DNA from: Myotis daubentonii
Taxonomy: Eukaryota; Chordata; Mammalia; Chiroptera; Vespertilionidae
Direction of reading: 5' to 3'
Length of the DNA stretch: 64,000 nucleotides
Assembly: GCF_963259705.1 (NCBI RefSeq)
Contig: NC_081841.1
Location: 118,429,033-118,493,032, forward strand
Shown here: positions 22,598 to 36,002 of the stretch, in pieces
How positions within the stretch are numbered: the stretch's first letter is position 1
Layout of the letters: every line of letters begins with the position of its first letter
Notes under the pieces: generated by a model
The model's input: only the letters and a program-made list of their open reading frames with translations
What the model was told of the DNA's origin: nothing
Database searches by the model: none
Position numbers and translations under genes: made by a program

Positions 22598-25500
22598 TCT
22601 TTCAAGGAAATGATTATGAACTTGTGAAAAACTGTTGAAACACGAGTAAATAGAATCTAACTAAATTTAATGCCCAATTCAATTACCGAGATTACAGGTA
22701 GAAAGCTCTGAAATGACGCGAATTCTGATAATATTAACTACTCCGGCTATTTTAAGTGGCGTTTTCACAAAAATGTCATTTCAAACAGGAAGAATTCCTG
22801 TTTATAGAGCTCAGAAGTTGTGTATAAAGCTTTTAAATGAGGAGTCTACTATTTATGTTTAACATTGAGACTTAATTGGCCTGGCGTTTTTTGACTGAAA
22901 CAGTTTATATCCTGAAGGTTCTAGAATATACTCCTAAGAAAAATGTCAAATAGTGGTAAAACTCTTAAAATACACAATTATATTCCAGGGAAATGAATAT
23001 GAACTTGTAACAAACAGTTGAAACACGAGTAAATAGAGTCTAACTCCATTTAATGCCGAGTTCATTTACCTAGACTACAGGTAGAAAGCTCTGAAATGAC
23101 GCGAATTCTGATAATATTAACAACTCCGGCTATTTTAAGTGGCGTTTTCACAAAAATGTCATTTCAAACAGGAAGAATTCCTGTTTATAGAGCTCAGAAG
23201 TTCTGTATAAAGCTTTCAAATGAGGAGTGTACTGTTTATGTTTAACATTGAGACATAATTGGCCAGGCGTTTTTTGACTGAAACAGTTTATACTGTGAAT
23301 GTTCTAGTATATACTTCTTAGGAAACTGTAAAAATGTGGTAAAACTCTTAAAATACACAATTATCTTTCAAGGAAATGATTATGAACTTGTGAAAAACTG
23401 TTGAAACACGAGTAAATAGAATCTAACTAAATTTAATGCCCAATTCAATTACCGAGATTACAGGTAGAAAGCTCTGAAATGACGCGAATTCTGATAATAT
23501 TAACTACTCCGGCTATTTTAAGTGGCGTTTTCACAAAAATGTCATTTCAAACAGGAAGAATTCCTGTTTATAGAGCTCAGAAGTTGTGTATAAAGCTTTT
23601 AAATGAGGAGTCTACTATTTATGTTTAACATTGAGACTTAATTGGCCTGGCGTTTTTTGACTGAAACAGTTTATGTCCTGAAGGTTCTAGAATATACTCC
23701 TAAGAAAAATGTCAAATAGTGGTAAAACTCTTAAAATACACAATTATATTCCAGGGAAATGAATATGAACTTGTAACAAACAGTTGAAACACGAGTAAAT
23801 AGAGTCTAACTCCATTTAATGCCGAGTTCATTTACCTAGACTCCAGGTAGAAAGCTCTGAAATGAAGCGAATTCTGATAATATTAACAACTCCGGCTATT
23901 TTAAGTGGCGTTTTCACAAAAATGTCATTTCCAACAGGAAGCATTCCTGTTTATAGAGCTCAGAAGTTCTGTATAAAGCTTTCAAATGAGGAGTGTACTG
24001 TTTATGTTTAACATTGAGACATAATTGGCCAGGCGTTTTTTGACTGAAACAGTTTATACTGTGAATGTTCTAGTATATACTTCTTAGGAAACTGTAAAAA
24101 TGTGGTAAAACTCTTAAAATACACAATTATCTTTCAAGGAAATGATTATGAACTTGTGAAAAACTGTTGAAACACGAGTAAATAGAATCTAACTAAATTT
24201 AATGCCCAATTCAATTACCGAGATTACAGGTAGAAAGCTCTGAAATGACGCGAATTCTGATAATATTAACTACTCCGGCTATTTTAAGTGGCGTTTTCAC
24301 AAAAATGTCATTTCAAACAGGAAGAATTCCTGTTTATAGAGCTCAGAAGTTGTGTATAAAGCTTTTAAATGAGGAGTCTACTATTTATGTTTAACATTGA
24401 GACTTAATTGGCCTGGCGTTTTTTGACTGAAAGAGTTTATGTCCGGAAGGTTCTAGAATATACTCCTAAGAAAAATGTCAAATAGTGGTAAAACTCTTAA
24501 AATACACAATTGTATTCCAGGGAAATGAATATGAACTTGTAACAAACAGTTGAAACACGAGTAAATAGAGTCTAACTCCATTTAATGCCGAGTTCATTTA
24601 CCTAGACTACAGGTAGAAAGCTCTGAAATGACGCGAATTCTGATAATATTAACAACTCCGGCTATTTTAAGTGGCGTTTTCACAAAAATGTCATTTCCAA
24701 GAGGAAGAATTCCTGTTTATAGAGCTCAGAAGTTCTGTATAAAGCTTTCAAATGAGGAGTGTACTGTTTATGTTTAACATTGAGACATAATTGGCCAGGC
24801 GTTTTTTGACTGAAACAGTTTATACTGTGAATGTTCTAGTATATACTTCTTAGGAAACTGTAAAAATGTGGTAAAACTCTTAAAATACACAATTATCTTT
24901 CAAGGAAATGATTATGAACTTGTGAAAAACTGTTGAAACACGAGTAAATAGAATCTAACTAAATTTAATGCCCAATTCAATTACCGAGATTACAGGTAGA
25001 AAGCTCTGAAATGACGCGAATTCTGATAATATTAACTACTCCGGCTTTTTTAAGTGGCGTTTTCACAAAAATGTCATTTCAAACAGGAAGAATTCCTGTT
25101 TATAGAGCTCAGAAGTTTTGTATAAAGCTTTTAAATGAGGAGTCTACTATTTATGTTTAACATTGAGACTTAATTGGCCTGGCGTTTTTTGACTGAAACA
25201 GTTTATGTCCTGAAGGTTCTAGAATATACTCCTAAGAAAAATGTCAAATAGTGGTAAAACTCTTAAAATACACAATTATATTCCAGGGAAATGAATATGA
25301 ACTTGTAACACACAGTTGAAACACGAGTAAATAGAGTCTAACTCCATTTAATGCCGAGTTCATTTACCTAGACTACAGGTAGAAAGTTCTGAAATGACGC
25401 GAATTCTGATAATATTAACTACTCCGGCTATTTTAAGTGGCGTTTTCACAAAAATGTCATTTCCAACAGGAAGAATTCCTGTTTATAGAGCTCAGAAGTT

Positions 25501-26427
25501 CTGTATAAAGCTTTCAAATGAGGAGTGTACTGTTTATGTTTAACATTGAGACATAATTGGCCAGGCGTTTTTTGACTGAAACAGTTTATACTGTGAATGT
25601 TCTAGTATATACTTCTTAGGAAACTGTAAAAATGTGGTAAAACTCTTAAAATACACAATTATCTTTCAAGGAAATGATTATGAACTTGTGAAAAACTGTT
25701 GAAACACGAGTAAATAGAATCTAACTAAATTTAATGCCCAATTCAATTACCGAGATTACAGGTAGAAAGCTCTGAAATGACGCGAATTCTGATAATATTA
25801 ACTACTCCGGCTTTTTTAAGTGGCGTTTTCACAAAAATGTCATTTCAAACAGGAAGAATTCCTGTTTATAGAGCTCAGAAGTTGTGTATAAAGCTTTTAA
25901 ATGAGGAGTCTACTATTTATGTTTAACATTGAGACTTAATTGGCCTGGCGTTTTTTGACTGAAACAGTTTAAGTCCTGAAGGTTCTAGAATATACTCCTA
26001 AGAAAAATGTCAAATAGTGGTAAAACTCTTAAAATACACAATTATATTCCAGGGAAATGAATATGAACTTGTAACACACAGTTGAAACACGAGTAAATAG
26101 AGTCTAACTCCATTTAATGCCGAGTTCATTTACCTAGACTACAGGTAGAAAGCTCTGAAATGACGCGAATTCTGATAATATTAACAACTCCGGCTATTTT
26201 AAGTGGCGTTTTCACAAAAATGTCATTTCCAACAGGAAGCATTCCTGTTTATAGAGCTCAGAAGTTCTGTATAAAGCTTTCAAATGAGGAGTGTACTGTT
26301 TATGTTTAACATTGAGACATAATTGGCCAGGCGTTTTTTGACTGAAACAGTTTATACTGTGAATGTTCTAGTATATACTTCTTAGGAAACTGTAAAAATG
26401 TGGTAAAACTCTTAAAATACACAATTA
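22598..26427 (+). repeat. Ten-monomer higher-order repeat, copy 2 (monomers 60-69)
   Basis: Same order and marks as 18768-22597 at an offset of exactly 3,830 bp. Reading by eye I found about six single-base differences between the copies: monomers 50/60 (catgtg/cttgtg), 54/64 (aaacag/aaagag), 55/65 (ccaacagg/ccaagagg), 57/67 (agctct/agttct), 58/68 (gtgtt/gtggt) and 59/69 (gaagcg/gacgcg). This is a recent tandem duplication. Confidence 0.95.
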
Positions 26428-27193
26428 TCTTTCAAGGAAATGATTATGAACTTGTGAAAAACTGTTGAAACACGAGTAAATAGAATCTAACTAAATTTAA
26501 TGCCCAATTCAATTACCGAGATTACAGGTAGAAAGCTCTGAAATGACGCGAATTCTGATAATATTAACTACTCCGGCTATTTTAAGTGGCGTTTTCACAA
26601 AAATGTCATTTCAAACAGGAAGAATTCCTGTTTATAGAGCTCAGAAGTTGTGTATAAAGCTTTTAAATGAGGAGTCTACTATTTATGTTTAACATTGAGA
26701 CTTAATTGGCCTGGCGTTTTTTGACTGAAACAGTTTATGTCCTGAAGGTTCTAGAATATACTCCTAAGAAAAATGTCAAATAGTGGTAAAACTCTTAAAA
26801 TACACAATTATATTCCAGGGAAATGAATATGAACTTGTAACAAACAGTTGAAACACGAGTAAATAGAGTCTAACTCCATTTAATGCCGAGTTCATTTACC
26901 TAGACTCCAGGTAGAAAGCTCTGAAATGACGCGAATTCTGATAATATTAACAACTCCGGCTATTTTAAGTGGCGTTTTCACAAAAATGTCATTTCCAACA
27001 GGAAGCATTCCTGTTTATAGAGCTCAGAAGTTCTGTATAAAGCTTTCAAATGAGGAGTGTACTGTTTATTTTTAACATTGAGACATAATTGGCCAGGCGT
27101 TTTTTGACTGAAACAGTTTATACTGTGAATGTTCTAGTATATACTTCTTAGGAAACTGTAAAAATGTGGTAAAACTCTTAAAATACACAATTA
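26428..27193 (+). repeat. Monomers 70-71: A-B dimer after the ten-monomer repeat
   Basis: Order: 70 Ag, 71 B1 (97C, 196C, 260T ttattttta). They resemble monomers 62-63 rather than 60-61, so the ten-monomer unit does not simply restart here. The 260T mark is shared with monomer 76. Confidence 0.88.
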
Positions 27194-27576
27194 TCTTTCA
27201 AGGAAATGATTATGAACTTGTGAAAAACTGTTGAAACACGAGTAAATAGAATCTAACTAAATTTAATGCCCAATTCAATTACCGAGATTACAGGTAGAAA
27301 GCTCTGAAATGACGCGAATTCTGATAATATTAACTACTCCGGCTATTTTAAGTGGCGTTTTCACAAAAATGTCATTTCCAACAGGAAGAATTCCTGTTTA
27401 TAGAGCTCAGAAGTTCTGTATAAAGCTTTCAAATGAGGAGTGTACTGTTTATGTTTAACATTGAGACATAATTGGCCAGGCGTTTTTTGACTGAAACAGT
27501 TTATACTGTGAATGTTCTAGTATATACTTCTTAGGAAACTGTAAAAATGTGGTAAAACTCTTAAAATACACAATTA
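27194..27576 (+). repeat. A/B hybrid monomer 72 (early switch)
   Basis: A head with A base at 142, but B base already at 186. Switch in 27335-27379, inside the conserved core. This is a different joint from hybrids 7-43. It is shared with 77, 82 and 91, so these four probably descend from one event. Confidence 0.92.
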
Positions 27577-29108
27577 TCTTTCAAGGAAATGATTATGAAC
27601 TTGTGAAAAACTGTTGAAACACGAGTAAATAGAATCTAACTAAATTTAATGCCCAATTCAATTACCGAGATTACAGGTAGAAAGCTCTGAAATGACGCGA
27701 ATTCTGATAATATTAACTACTCCGGCTATTTTAAGTGGCGTTTTCACAAAAATGTCATTTCAAACAGGAAGAATTCCTGTTTATAGAGCTCAGAAGTTGT
27801 GTATAAAGCTTTTAAATGAGGAGTCTACTATTTATGTTTAACATTGAGACTTAATTGGCCTGGCGTTTTTTGACTGAAACAGTTTATGTCCTGAAGGTTC
27901 TAGAATATACTCCTAAGAAAAATGTCAAATAGTGGTAAAACTCTTAAAATACACAATTATATTCCAGGGAAATGAATATGAACTTGTAACAAACAGTTGA
28001 AACACGAGTAAATAGAGTCTAACTCCATTTAATGCCGAGTTCATTTACCTAGACTACAGGTAGAAAGCTCTGAAATGACGCGAATTCTGATAATATTAAC
28101 AACTCCGGCTATTTTAAGTGGCGTTTTCACAAAAATGTCATTTCAAACAGGAAGAATTCCTGTTTATAGAGCTCAGAAGTTCTGTATAAAGCTTTCAAAT
28201 GAGGAGTGTACTGTTTATGTTTAACATTGAGACATAATTGGCCAGGCGTTTTTTGACTGAAACAGTTTATACTGTGAATGTTCTAGTATATACTTCTTAG
28301 GAAACTGTAAAAATGTGGTAAAACTCTTAAAATACACAATTATCTTTCAAGGAAATGATTATGAACTTGTGAAAAACTGTTGAAACACGAGTAAATAGAA
28401 TCTAACTAAATTTAATGCCCAATTCAATTACCGAGATTACAGGTAGAAAGCTCTGAAATGACGCGAATTCTGATAATATTAACTACTCCGGCTATTTTAA
28501 GTGGCGTTTTCACAAAAATGTCATTTCAAACAGGAAGAATTCCTGTTTATAGAGCTCAGAAGTTGTGTATAAAGCTTTTAAATGACGAGTCTACTATTTA
28601 TGTTTAACATTGAGACTTAATTGGCCTGGCGTTTTTTGACTGAAACAGTTTATGTCCGGAAGGTTCTAGAATATACTCCTAAGAAAAATGTCAAATAGTG
28701 GTAAAACTCTTAAAATACACAATTGTATTCCAGGGAAATGAATATGAACTTGTAACAAACAGTTGAAACACGAGTAAATAGAGTCTAACTCCATTTAATG
28801 CCGAGTTCATTTACCTAGACTACAGGTAGAAAGCTCTGAAATGACGCGAATTCTGATAATATTAACAACTCCGGCTATTTTAAGTGGCGTTTTCACAAAA
28901 ATGTCATTTCCAACAGGAAGCATTCCTGTTTATAGAGCTCAGAAGTTCTGTATAAAGCTTTCAAATGAGGAGTGTACTGTTTATTTTTAACATTGAGACA
29001 TAATTGGCCAGGCGTTTTTTGACTGAAACAGTTTATACTGTGAATGTTCTAGTATATACTTCTTAGGAAACTGTAAAAATGTGGTAAAACTCTTAAAATA
29101 CACAATTA
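27194..29108 (+). repeat. Five-monomer group 1 (monomers 72-76)
   Basis: Order: 72 A/B, 73 Ag, 74 B1 (A base at 186), 75 Ag (244C gacgagtc; 316G; 383G), 76 B1 (196C, 260T). It opens with an A/B hybrid whose switch lies between 142 and 186, as do the next two 1,915-bp groups. Confidence 0.88.
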
Positions 29109-29491
29109 TCTTTCAAGGAAATGATTATGAACTTGTGAAAAACTGTTGAAACACGAGTAAATAGAATCTAACTAAATTTAATGCCCAATTCAATTACCGA
29201 GATTACAGGTAGAAAGCTCTGAAATGACGCGAATTCTGATAATATTAACTACTCCGGCTATTTTAAGTGGCGTTTTCACAAAAATGTCATTTCCAACAGG
29301 AAGAATTCCTGTTTATAGAGCTCAGAAGTTCTGTATAAAGCTTTCAAATGAGGAGTGTACTGTTTATGTTTAACATTGAGACATAATTGGCCAGGCGTTT
29401 TTTGACTGAAACAGTTTATACTGTGAATGTTCTAGTATATACTTCTTAGGAAACTGTAAAAATGTGGTAAAACTCTTAAAATACACAATTA
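29109..29491 (+). repeat. A/B hybrid monomer 77 (early switch)
   Basis: Same joint as monomer 72. Switch in 29250-29294. Five monomers after 72. Confidence 0.92.
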
Positions 29492-31023
29492 TCTTTCAAG
29501 GAAATGATTATGAACTTGTGAAAAACTGTTGAAACACGAGTAAATAGAATCTAACTAAATTTAATGCCCAATTCAATTACCGAGATTACAGGTAGAAAGC
29601 TCTGAAATGACGCGAATTCTGATAATATTAACTACTCCGGCTATTTTAAGTGGCGTTTTCACAAAAATGTCATTTCAAACAGGAAGAATTCCTGTTTATA
29701 GAGCTCAGAAGTTGTGTATAAAGCTTTTAAATGAGGAGTCTACTATTTATGTTTAACATTGAGACTTAATTGGCCTGGCGTTTTTTGACTGAAACAGTTT
29801 ATGTCCTGAAGGTTCTAGAATATACTCCTAAGAAAAATGTCAAATAGTGGTAAAACTCTTAAAATACACAATTATATTCCAGGGAAATGAATATGAACTT
29901 GTAACAAACAGTTGAAACACGAGTAAATAGAGTCTAACTCCATTTAATGCCGAGTTCATTTACCTAGACTCCAGGTAGAAAGCTCTGAAATGACGCGAAT
30001 TCTGATAATATTAACAACTCCGGCTATTTTAAGTGGCGTTTTCACAAAAATGTCATTTCCAACAGGAAGCATTCCTGTTTATAGAGCTCAGAAGTTCTGT
30101 ATAAAGCTTTCAAATGAGGAGTGTACTGTTTATGTTTAACATTGAGACATAATTGGCCAGGCATTTTTTGACTGAAACAGTTTATACTGTGAATGTTCTA
30201 GTATATACTTCTTAGGAAACTGTAAAAATGTGGTAAAACTCTTAAAATACACAATTATCTTTCAAGGAAATGATTATGAACTTGTGAAAAACTGTTGAAA
30301 CACGAGTAAATAGAATCTAACTAAATTTAATGCCCAATTCAATTACCGAGATTACAGGTAGAAAGCTCTGAAATGACGCGAATTCTGATAATATTAACTA
30401 CTCCGGCTATTTTAAGTGGCGTTTTCACAAAAATGTCATTTCAAACAGGAAGAATTCCTGTTTATAGAGCTCAGAAGTTGTGTATAAAGCTTTTAAATGA
30501 GGAGTCTACTATTTATGTTTAACATTGAGACTTAATTGGCCTGGCGTTTTTTGACTGAAACAGTTTATGTCCTGAAGGTTCTAGAATATACTCCTAAGAA
30601 AAATGTCAAATAGTGGTAAAACTCTTAAAATACACAATTATATTCCAGGGAAATGAATATGAACTTGTAACAAACAGTTGAAACACGAGTAAATAGAGTC
30701 TAACTCCATTTAATGCCGAGTTCATTTACCTAGACTCCAGGTAGAAAGCTCTGAAATGACGCGAATTCTGATAATATTAACAACTCCGGCTATTTTAAGT
30801 GGCGTTTTCACAAAAATGTCATTTCCAACAGGAAGCATTCCTGTTTATAGAGCTCAGAAGTTCTGTATAAAGCTTTCAAATGAGGAGTGTACTGTTTATG
30901 TTTAACATTGAGACATAATTGGCCAGGCGTTTTTTGACTGAAACAGTTTATACTGTGAATGTTCTAGTATATACTTCTTAGGAAACTGTAAAAATGTGGT
31001 AAAACTCTTAAAATACACAATTA
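29109..31023 (+). repeat. Five-monomer group 2 (monomers 77-81)
   Basis: Order: 77 A/B, 78 Ag, 79 B1 (97C, 196C; private gcattttttg), 80 Ag, 81 B1 (97C, 196C). Monomers 78-79 and 80-81 are near-identical dimers. The order 78-82 recurs at 87-91. Confidence 0.88.
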
Positions 31024-31406
31024 TCTTTCAAGGAAATGATTATGAACTTGTGAAAAACTGTTGAAACACGAGTAAATAGAATCTAACTAAATTTAATGCC
31101 CAATTCAATTACCGAGATTACAGGTAGAAAGCTCTGAAATGACGCGAATTCTGATAATATTAACTACTCCGGCTATTTTAAGTGGCGTTTTCACAAAAAT
31201 GTCATTTCCAACAGGAAGAATTCCTGTTTATAGAGCTCAGAAGTTCTGTATAAAGCTTTCAAATGAGGAGTGTACTGTTTATGTTTAACATTGAGACATA
31301 ATTGGCCAGGCGTTTTTTGACTGAAACAGTTTATACTGTGAATGTTCTAGTATATACTTCTTAGGAAACTGTAAAAATGTGGTAAAACTCTTAAAATACA
31401 CAATTA
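31024..31406 (+). repeat. A/B hybrid monomer 82 (early switch)
   Basis: Same joint as monomers 72 and 77. Switch in 31165-31209. Five monomers after 77. Confidence 0.92.
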
Positions 31407-32938
31407 TCTTTCAAGGAAATGATTATGAACTTGTGAAAAACTGTTGAAACACGAGTAAATAGAATCTAACTAAATTTAATGCCCAATTCCATTACCGAGA
31501 TTACAGGTAGAAAGCTCTGAAATGACGCGAATTCTGATAATATTAACTACTCCGGCTATTTTAAGTGGCGTTTTCACAAAAATGTCATTTCAAACAGGAA
31601 GAATTCCTGTTTATAGAGCTCAGAAGTTGTGTATAAAGCTTTTAAATGACGAGTCTACTATTTATGTTTAACATTGAGACTTAATTGGCCTGGCGTTTTT
31701 TGACTGAAACAGTTTATGTCCGGAAGGTTCTAGAATATACTCCTAAGAAAAATGTCAAATAGTGGTAAAACTCTTAAAATACACAATTGTATTCCAGGGA
31801 AATGAATATGAACTTGTAACAAACAGTTGAAACACGAGTAAATAGAGTCTAACTCCATTTAATGCCGAGTTCATTTACCTAGACTACAGGTAGAAAGCTC
31901 TGAAATGACGCGAATTCTGATAATATTAACAACTCCGGCTATTTTAAGTGGCGTTTTCACAAAAATGTCATTTCCAACAGGAAGAATTCCTGTTTATAGA
32001 GCTCAGAAGTTCTGTATAAAGCTTTCAAATGAGGAGTGTACTGTTTATGTTTAACAGTGAGACATAATTGGCCAGGCGTTTTTTGACTGAAACAGTTTAT
32101 ACTGTGAATGTTCTAGTATATACTTCTTAGGAAACTGTAAAAATGTGGTAAAACTCTTAAAATACACAATTATCTTTCAAGGAAATGATTATGAACTTGT
32201 GAAAAACTGTTGAAACACGAGTAAATAGAATCTAACTAAATTTAATGCCCAATTCAATTACCGAGATTACAGGTAGAAAGCTCTGAAATGACGCGAATTC
32301 TGATAATATTAACTACTCCGGCTTTTTTAAGTGGCGTTTTCACAAAAATGTCATTTCAAACAGGAAGAATTCCTGTTTATAGAGCTCAGAAGTTTTGTAT
32401 AAAGCTTTTAAATGAGGAGTCTACTATTTATGTTTAACATTGAGACTTAATTGGCCTGGCGTTTTTTGACTGAAACAGTTTATGTCCTGAAGGTTCTAGA
32501 ATATACTCCTAAGAAAAATGTCAAATAGTGGTAAAACTCTTAAAATACACAATTATATTCCAGGGAAATGAATATGAACTTGTAACACACAGTTGAAACA
32601 CGAGTAAATAGAGTCTAACTCCATTTAATGCCGAGTTCATTTACCTAGACTCCAGGTAGAAAGCTCTGAAATGACGCGAATTCTGATAATATTAACAACT
32701 CCGGCTATTTTAAGTGGCGTTTTCACAAAAATGTCATTTCCAACAGGAAGCATTCCTGTTTATAGAGCTCAGAAGTTCTGTATAAAGCTTTCAAATGAGG
32801 AGTGTACTGTTTGTGTTTAACATTGAGACATAATTGGCCAGGCGTTTTTTGACTGAAACAGTTTATACTGTGAATGTTCTAGTATATACTTCTTAGGAAA
32901 CTGTAAAAATGTGGTAAAACTCTTAAAATACACAATTA
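31024..32938 (+). repeat. Five-monomer group 3 (monomers 82-86)
   Basis: Order: 82 A/B, 83 Ag (244C, 316G, 383G; private aattccatt), 84 B1 (private aacagtgag), 85 Ag (152T, 223T), 86 B2 (97C, 196C; private tttgtgttt). Monomers 83-86 follow the order of 54-57 and 64-67 in the ten-monomer repeat, so this group is partly derived from that unit. Confidence 0.88.
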
Positions 32939-34470
32939 TCTTTCAAGGAAATGATTATGAACTTGTGAAAAACTGTTGAAACACGAGTAAATAGAATCTA
33001 ACTAAATTTAATGCCCAATTCAATTACCGAGATTACAGGTAGAAAGCTCTGAAATGACGCGAATTCTGATAATATTAACTACTCCGGCTATTTTAAGTGG
33101 CGTTTTCACAAAAATGTCATTTCAAACAGGAAGAATTCCTGTTTATAGAGCTCAGAAGTTGTGTATAAAGCTTTTAAATGAGGAGTCTACTATTTATGTT
33201 TAACATTGAGACTTAATTGGCCTGGCGTTTTTTGACTGAAACAGTTTATGTCCTGAAGGTTCTAGAATATACTCCTAAGAAAAATGTCAAATAGTGGTAA
33301 AACTCTTAAAATACACAATTATATTCCAGGGAAATGAATATGAACTTGTAACAAACAGTTGAAACACGAGTAAATAGAGTCTAACTCCATTTAATGCCGA
33401 GTTCATTTACCTAGACTCCAGGTAGAAAGCTCTGAAATGACGCGAATTCTGATAATATTAACAACTCCGGCTATTTTAAGTGGCGTTTTCACAAAAATGT
33501 CATTTCCAACAGGAAGCATTCCTGTTTATAGAGCTCAGAAGTTCTGTATAAAGCTTTCAAATGAGGAGTGTACTGTTTATGTTTAACATTGAGACATAAT
33601 TGGCCAGGCGTTTTTTGACTGAAACAGTTTATACTGTGAATGTTCTAGTATATACTTCTTAGGAAACTGTAAAAATGTGGTAAAACTCTTAAAATACACA
33701 ATTATCTTTCAAGGAAATGATTATGAACTTGTGAAAAACTGTTGAAACACGAGTAAATAGAATCTAACTAAATTTAATGCCCAATTCAATTACCGAGATT
33801 ACAGGTAGAAAGCTCTGAAATGACGCGAATTCTGATAATATTAACTACTCCGGCTATTTTAAGTGGCGTTTTCACAAAAATGTCATTTCAAACAGGAAGA
33901 ATTCCTGTTTATAGAGCTCAGAAGTTGTGTATAAAGCTTTTAAATGAGGAGTCTACTATTTATGTTTAACATTGAGACTTAATTGGCCTGGCGTTTTTTG
34001 ACTGAAACAGTTTATGTCCTGAAGGTTCTAGAATATACTCCTAAGAAAAATGTCAAATAGTGGTAAAACTCTTAAAATACACAATTATATTCCAGGGAAA
34101 TGAATATGAACTTGTAACAAACAGTTGAAACACGAGTAAATAGAGTCTAACTCCATTTAATGCCGAGTTCATTTACCTAGACTCCAGGTAGAAAGCTCTG
34201 AAATGACGCGAATTCTGATAATATTAACAACTCCGGCTATTTTAAGTGGCGTTTTCACAAAAATGTCATTTCCAACAGGAAGCATTCCTGTTTATAGAGC
34301 TCAGAAGTTCTGTATAAAGCTTTCAAATGAGGAGTGTACTGTTTATGTTTAACATTGAGACATAATTGGCCAGGCGTTTTTTGACTGAAACAGTTTATAC
34401 TGTGAATGTTCTAGTATATACTTCTTAGGAAACTGTAAAAATGTGGTAAAACTCTTAAAATACACAATTA

Positions 34471-34853
34471 TCTTTCAAGGAAATGATTATGAACTTGTGA
34501 AAAACTGTTGAAACACGAGTAAATAGAATCTAACTAAATTTAATGCCCAATTCAATTACCGAGATTACAGGTAGAAAGCTCTGAAATGACGCGAATTCTG
34601 ATAATATTAACTACTCCGGCTATTTTAAGTGGCGTTTTCACAAAAATGTCATTTCCAACAGGAAGAATTCCTGTTTATAGAGCTCAGAAGTTCTGTATAA
34701 AGCTTTCAAATGAGGAGTGTACTGTTTATGTTTAACATTGAGACATAATTGGCCAGGCGTTTTTTGACTGAAACAGTTTATACTGTGAAGGTTCTAGTAT
34801 ATACTTCTTAGGAAACTGTAAAAATGTGGTAAAACTCTTAAAATACACAATTA
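34471..34853 (+). repeat. A/B hybrid monomer 91 (early switch)
   Basis: Same joint as monomers 72, 77 and 82. Switch in 34612-34656. The tail has gtgaagg, as in monomers 98 and 104. Confidence 0.92.
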
Positions 34854-35236
34854 TCTTTCAAGGAAATGATTATGAACTTGTGAAAAACTGTTGAAACACG
34901 AGTAAATAGAATCTAACTAAATTTAATGCCCAATTCAATTACCGAGATTACAGGTAGAAAGCTCTGAAATGACGCGAATTCTGATAATATTAACTACTCC
35001 GGCTATTTTAAGTGGCGTTTTCACAAAAATGTCATTTCCAACAGGAAGAATTCCTGTTTAGAGAGCTCAGAAGTTGTGTATAAAGCTTTTAAATGAGGAG
35101 TCTACTATTTATGTTTAACATTGAGACTTAATTGGCCTGGCGTTTTTTGACTGAAACAGTTTATGTCCTGAAGGTTCTAGAATATACTCCTAAGAAAAAT
35201 GTCAAATAGTGGTAAAACTCTTAAAATACACAATTA
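34854..35236 (+). repeat. A monomer 92 with a B patch
   Basis: Type A throughout except ttccaaca (B base at 186). The flanking diagnostic sites 142 and 223 are both type A, so the B tract is under about 80 bp. Private tttagagagctc. Confidence 0.85.
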
Positions 35237-35619
35237 TATTCCAGGGAAATGAATATGAACTTGTAACAAACAGTTGAAACACGAGTAAATAGAGTCTAAC
35301 TCCATTTAATGCCGAGTTCATTTACCTAGACTCCAGGTAGAAAGCTCTGAAATGAAGCGAATTCTGATAATATTAACAACTCCGGCTATTTTAAGTGGCG
35401 TTTTCACAAAAATGTCATTTCCAACAGGAAGCATTCCTGTTTATAGAGCTCAGAAGTTCTGTATAAAGCTTTCAAATGAGGAGTGTACTGTTTATGTTTA
35501 ACATTGAGACATAATTGGCCAGGCGTTTTTTGACTGAAACAGTTTATACTGTGAATGTTCTAGTATATACTTCTTAGGAAACTGTAAAAATGTGGTAAAA
35601 CTCTTAAAATACACAATTA

Positions 35620-36002
35620 TCTTTCAAGGAAATGATTATGAACTTGTGAAAAACTGTTGAAACACGAGTAAATAGAATCTAACTAAATTTAATGCCCAAT
35701 TCAATTACCGAGATTACAGGTAGAAAGCTCTGAAATGACGCGAATTCTGATAATATTAACTACTCCGGCTATTTTAAGTGGCGTTTTCACAAAAATGTCA
35801 TTTCAAACAGGAAGAATTCCTGTTTATAGAGCTCAGAAGTTGTGTATAAAGCTTTTAAATGAGGAGTCTACTATTTATGTTTCACATTGAGACTTAATTG
35901 GCCTGGCGTTTTTTGACTGAAACAGTTTATATCCTGAAGGTTCTAGAATATACTTCTTAGGAAACTGTAAAAATGTGGTAAAACTCTTAAAATACACAAT
36001 TA
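35620..36002 (+). repeat. A/B hybrid monomer 94 (late switch)
   Basis: Type A through gttgtg, cttaattggcctgg, tatatcc and the XbaI base at 328, then type B from 336 (acttcttagg). Switch within 35947-35955. It is the only hybrid whose joint falls in the diverged tail. Confidence 0.93.

Larger units (their letters stand above)
32939..36002 (+). repeat. Monomers 87-94
   Basis: Order: 87 Ag, 88 B1 (97C, 196C), 89 Ag, 90 B1 (97C, 196C), 91 A/B (gtgaagg in tail), 92 A with a B patch at 186, 93 B1 (97C, 120A, 196C), 94 A head with late switch to B tail. Monomers 87-91 match 78-82 at 3,447 bp distance. Monomer 92 has a private tttagagagctc. Monomer 94 has a private gtttcacatt. Confidence 0.88.
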
